DNA from: Verrucomicrobiota bacterium
Lineage (GTDB): Bacteria > Verrucomicrobiota > Verrucomicrobiia > Verrucomicrobiales > DEV007
Assembly (NCBI GenBank): GCA_020630975.1
Contig: JAHDID010000002.1
Coordinates: 62,001-126,000 of the forward strand
DNA: 64,000 nucleotides
Reading direction: 5' to 3'
Positions within the stretch are counted from its first letter, which is position 1. Every line of letters begins with the position of its first letter. The position numbers and the translations under genes are program-made. The notes below the pieces were generated by a model, which saw only the letters and a program-made list of their open reading frames with translations, did not search any database and was not told the DNA's origin. Shown here piece after piece: positions 63,525 to 64,000 of the stretch.

Positions 63525-63655
63525 AGGCACTCTTTAATACTCGGAGCAACATTTCCTCAACCTTGTATAAGTCCCCTTGAAAGACCGCCCACGCAGTTGC
63601 CGTAAGGCCCTATATGCGGCTAGACCTAAAATCACTCATTCTATTCTGCTTCACA

Positions 63656-64000
63656 CTACACGACAAAAATACCGCCTATTTTGGGCTGTGACAGCCATTC
63701 AAATAGGTCGTCAATCTCTTCCTTGTAACGGTCCTGATTTGTGAACATTCGAACGATCTCATCTAGCCCCCGCCTGAAGTAGCTTTTCCGTTTTAGGTAT
63801 GCTCGGATATTGGTTCTATTTTTCATCAAGCTGCCCCATCCGTAGCAGATCAAGAAGGCGAGTGTAAGAAGCCCGAAAAGCCTTTCAATTTTCCTAGGAT
63901 CGCTCATGTGGGTAGTTTCCAGATCGAAGCCCCGCTTTTTCAGATGGCTAAAAACAAGTTCAATACCCCATCTCCTTTTGTAGAGCCTAAGAGCCTCCTT
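63656..64000 (-). mobile_element. IS4-family transposase, C-terminal part (cut by window edge)
   Basis: The frame is open to the window end, 31 codons beyond the first internal ATG. The translated part reads LYKRRWGIELVFSHLKKRGF and then DLETTHMSDPRKIERLFGLL, with LAFLICYGWG following. This is the C-terminal catalytic region of IS4-type transposases (Y-x2-RWxIE-x2-F-x2-LK, which holds the catalytic Glu). The protein ends at TGA/TAG complement near 63656. The left end of the element should lie between 63525 and 63655; no clear terminal inverted repeat could be set without the other end. Confidence 0.8.

Overview
The window looks like a chromosomal segment of a Verrucomicrobiota bacterium, or another PVC-group member. 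The support comes from family content: a DUF1549/DUF1553 cytochrome-type protein next to a Tat-exported DUF1501 protein, a DUF1080 protein, a sulfatase, an ImuA/ImuB pair of the kind found in this group, and a giant subtilase with an LEPR-like N-terminus (LAEALESRIMYSAAP). Most genes are moderately GC-rich. A few islands are clearly AT-richer and look acquired. No rRNA, tRNA or CRISPR array was seen.

Layout. 1-2.5 kb: the end of an unrecognised gene, then a methyltransferase and a family-4 glycosyltransferase. 2.5-5.1 kb: an Lhr-like helicase. 5.18-5.70 kb: three tandem copies of a small structured RNA, each with its own promoter and intrinsic terminator; this is the strongest non-coding novelty. 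5.9-10.8 kb: a Wzz/BY-kinase-like protein with a degraded P-loop, an ErpA/IscA-type protein, an HD hydrolase and a DEAD-box RNA helicase. 10.9-18.6 kb: a secreted subtilase of about 2,550 residues. 18.7-20.1 kb: a CDP-alcohol phosphatidyltransferase and an LpxH-like phosphoesterase. 20.2-22.7 kb: a HipA-like kinase/DUF3037 pair and an AT-rich stand-alone TIR-like protein, a likely defence patch. 22.7-29.8 kb: housekeeping genes (AddA-like helicase-nuclease, M42-like peptidase, TrmB, DUF1080, a small MotA/TolQ-like protein).

30-32.4 kb: imuB-imuA with a 22-bp palindromic operator candidate, and a heptapeptide repeat inside ImuB made of a DNA motif (TCAATAGGGTACAA, 21-bp period) that also occurs between genes at 50.26 and 58.3 kb. 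32.5-38.8 kb: DUF1549/1553, DUF1501 and a two-component system, with short dispersed repeats and a GxxExxY relic. 38.9-39.25 kb: a chimeric scar of two partial gene duplications. 39.3-43.2 kb: an FGE/C-type-lectin-fold protein and an LRR-Roc-COR-TIR protein, the best protein-level candidate for a new defence system, followed by an IS66 relic and a decayed sodium:solute symporter. 45.2-48.4 kb: secreted proteins, an amidase, a glyoxalase and an FkbM methyltransferase.

49.0-51.3 kb: the arsJ/GAPDH arsenate-detoxification pair. 51.5-54.1 kb: an AT-rich cassette of two DUF4384 proteins and a caspase-like protease. 54.1-61.0 kb: a five-gene operon with two substrate-binding-protein/OmpA fusions and a vWA protein. 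61.1-64 kb: a sulfatase, a duplicated 3' flank, a small membrane protein, and an IS4-type transposase cut by the window edge.
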